Of a DNA stretch of 32,365 bases, positions 30,486 to 32,365 are shown piece by piece. The notes below the pieces were generated by a model that saw only the letters and a program-made list of their open reading frames with translations, made no database searches and was not told the DNA's origin. The number at the start of each line of letters is the position of its first letter. The first letter of the stretch is position 1. Origin of the DNA: Chara braunii (Eukaryota; Streptophyta; Charophyceae; Charales; Characeae). The stretch lies in NCBI GenBank assembly GCA_003427395.1, contig BFEA01000499.1:1071685-1104049 (forward strand), read 5' to 3'. Both the position numbers and the translations under genes were made by a program.

Positions 30486-31289
30486 CAACTTCCGACTAAT
30501 AATTTAAAAAGCAAAACCCCCTTTGAAATGGGATTTCCTCGTCCCTCCCTAGAGAGAAGAAAAATAAGAGTAGTCACGGGTTGGAGAGCAATTTACCATA
30601 TCCAAACTAAGTCTCGGTCCAATCAAAGGTCGAACGCTAAACCTTGCGCTCGGATTCTCATGCATGCTCGTTAGATGCGTGCGGCAAAAGCAAAATAAAA
30701 AAAATAAAAGGGCGAGTCTTGGGGAAATCAGGGAGAGTCATTCTCACAGCAATCGTCGAACCTTGTCACTCACACCCTGCATTCATTCATCCATATCACT
30801 TTCAAATCCAGGAGCGAGCCATCGCTCCCATACATACCTGCACACACATTAAATCCAATGAAAATCCACACGCAGATGCCACAAAACGTGCTCAACTCCT
30901 CTGCTCCCAGGTTCATGTCCCACACGCCCCTTTTCGACCCCCACTCAACGAAGGCATATCCGCCCGTCCCGATTCGCACAGCTTTTGGATGGTCATTCAA
31001 GAGAGGTACCAAGGGTAGGTTTTCCTTCACACGAAAATGCCTTTCGCCTACAGGGTCACAGACATTTGGGCGTGGGTATCATGGTGGATAGGAGTTGAGT
31101 CGCAAACCGACCTGCTATAAGGTAATAGCAGAAGTTGATAAAGCTCAAGACTTCGAAGAAACTCTCGCAGGTAGCAATGACCTGCACCACAATAATCAAG
31201 GCAGATATCGCCTGTCGAGTTAACGGAGTTCGACTCCGTAACGCACTCTAAGCTTACTTAGCAGCAACGTCCGGTAACGATATGAAAAT

Positions 31290-31590
31290 CCCGAAAATTT
31301 CGGCAGCACTTCGTTTACGGAAGTGTGCTCGCAAAATATTTATTATACCAAATCTAAAAAGAAAACTCGAGATTAAAAAAATATCTGAAAATAAGCTAAC
31401 TCTTTGGTTTCAGTATAAATTCCGGCAGCACTTCCTTTAGAAAGGAAGGCCTCCAGAATTCCTACTGACTTCAAAATATCAAACTATATTCTATCTTAGT
31501 TGACATCTCCGAGACTTGACTAACCCTGAATGTTTAGCACAAATTTCGGCAACACTTGCCCTAATGAAAAGAGACTCCCAGAACTTTCAG
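31290..31590 (+). repeat. three tandem units of about 122 bp with GGCAGC hairpins (R2)
   Basis: Units start near 31302, 31424 and 31547. The first folds as CTTC/GAAG extended by AGCA/TGCT across a 2-nt bulge. The second has a perfect 7-bp CTTCCTT/AAGGAAG stem with a TAGA loop (31431-31448). The third is decayed. The conserved 5' side (CGGCAGCACTT) is shared with R1, while the 3' arms differ and still pair in the first two. Confidence 0.75.
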
Positions 31591-32002
31591 TATCTCAAAG
31601 GCTAGCCAAAGTCCTATAAAAAACAATCATGCAGAAGAAGACAAATGCGAAAAACAAAGGTGAGCATCTGCCTGCCTATCGCTCAAGCACAAGGCGAGCA
31701 CTAACAGACTACCTATAATGCAAAAAACAGACAAAGCTTGAGCAAAAGACAAGGCATTGCCAACGAGCATGTCAGATCACAATGCATTCAACCAAATTCA
31801 AAACAAGGGTTCGTTCATCCAAAGTTTTCATCTTCCACTCGTCTTGATCACAAAAAAACATAAGTCTTGTATCTTACTTAGTTCATTAACCTTCCAAGTT
31901 GTTCTCAGTCAAACCCCATGCAATCACTAACACGCTTAGCCCGAACTATTCTCACAAGGAGAAGAGTCAGACTCTTTGTCAACAAACAAAACTGACTGAC
32001 TC

Positions 32003-32365
32003 AGCAAAGCGACCGGATCGGTCAGGAGGACCTTATCTCCAGCCTCATTTCAATGTCTTAGGCAAGCAGCAAAGCGACCGGATCGGTCAGAAGGACCTCA
32101 TCTCCAGCCCCATTTCAATGTCTTAAGCAAACAACAAAGCGACCGGATCAGTCTGGAGGACCTCATCTCCAGCCCATTTCAATGTCTTAAGCAAACGGCA
32201 AAGCGACCGGATCAGTCTGGAGGACTTTATCTCCAGCCCCATTTCAATGTCTTAAGCAATCAGCAAAGCAACCGGATCAGTCTGGAGGACCTCATCTCCA
32301 GCCTCATTTCAATGTCTTAGGCAATCAGCAAAGCGACCAGATCAGTCTTGAGAACCTCATCTCCA
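32003..32365 (+). repeat. 65-bp minisatellite with two small hairpins per unit
   Basis: Units start at 32003, 32068, 32133, 32197, 32262 and 32327; the last is cut by the window end. Units 1-2 have GACCG-GAT-CGGTC. In units 3-5 that stem is lost (CGG to CAG), but a 6-bp stem CTGGAG/CTCCAG forms instead. The constant part is CATTTCAATGTCTTA. Open frames through it are by-products. Confidence 0.92.

Larger units (their letters stand above)
29577..31760 (+). repeat. structured non-coding repeat R, copy R2
   Basis: Diverged second copy of R in the same orientation as R1, with the same order of landmarks. The GC-rich block (29600-30000) is best preserved here and folds into a long hairpin at 29942-29979. 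Hairpins are at 30266-30281 and 30289-30320. Three GGCAGC units (31302, 31424, 31547) replace the four of R1. Where R1 continues into the constant-loop array, R2 continues into a 65-bp minisatellite. Confidence 0.75.

Noticed and set aside
22467-32365. R1 and R2 as the two LTRs of one retrotransposon
   Set aside because: They are too diverged for a single insertion, no TG…CA ends, PBS or PPT could be set, and the 4.7 kb between them has no gag-pol remnant.

Overview
The window looks like nuclear DNA of a large, repeat-rich green plant or other streptophyte. The evidence is a plant L1-type LINE whose ORF2 ends in a CCHH zinc finger (zf-RVT type), together with many A/T-rich, poly-C and CA tracts, small DNA transposons and kilobase-scale duplications. 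I see no intact host protein gene, no rRNA gene and no convincing functional tRNA gene. Almost all open frames in the window are accidental readings of repeats. The species cannot be named from this sequence.

Layout. 1-890: poly-C/CA tract, A/T-rich dispersed repeat, then a non-coding stretch with a TATA-like box. About 1.1-9.06 kb, minus strand: one decayed LINE. Its ORF1 (7508-5355) lies in a single frame with three stops. Its ORF2 (5342-1240) has endonuclease, reverse transcriptase and zinc-finger regions, with several stops and frameshifts. Its presumed 5' UTR holds tandem repeats (257 bp x2, then a shorter family). 9.06-10.02 kb: A/T-rich DNA with two hAT-like MITEs, each flanked by a perfect 8-bp target duplication. 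A third, inverted MITE runs into an assembly gap (16030-16395). 10.08-12.06 and 16.40-18.37 kb: two copies (A, B) of a 2-kb non-coding repeat. 18.37-22.47 kb: 2.2 tandem copies (U1, U2, truncated U3) of a 1.8-1.9-kb non-coding unit. 22.47-24.83 and 29.58-31.76 kb: two diverged copies (R1, R2) of another non-coding, hairpin-rich repeat. These are followed by different arrays, a stem-loop array at 24936-25638 and a 65-bp minisatellite at 32003 to the window end.

The main discovery is a block of self-cleaving ribozymes. U1 and U2 each hold what reads as a complete type III hammerhead ribozyme, with cleavage sites 1894 nt apart, so a tandem transcript could release a unit-length RNA with ends suited to circularisation. 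This is the logic of plant retrozymes, but in a larger tandem unit that also carries tRNA-like Pol III A/B boxes. Repeats A and B each carry a different, minimal type I hammerhead in the same orientation. B and U1-U3 are contiguous, giving a 6-kb block with three hammerheads on one strand.

The second discovery is the array at 24936-25638. Eight stem-loops share a nearly constant 18-19-nt loop (consensus CATTCARCTTAGAAACAAT), while their stems differ in sequence but remain complementary. R1 and R2 also share at least four hairpins whose stems show paired or wobble-preserving substitutions. The right third of the window therefore looks like structured non-coding RNA or DNA elements rather than random spacer.
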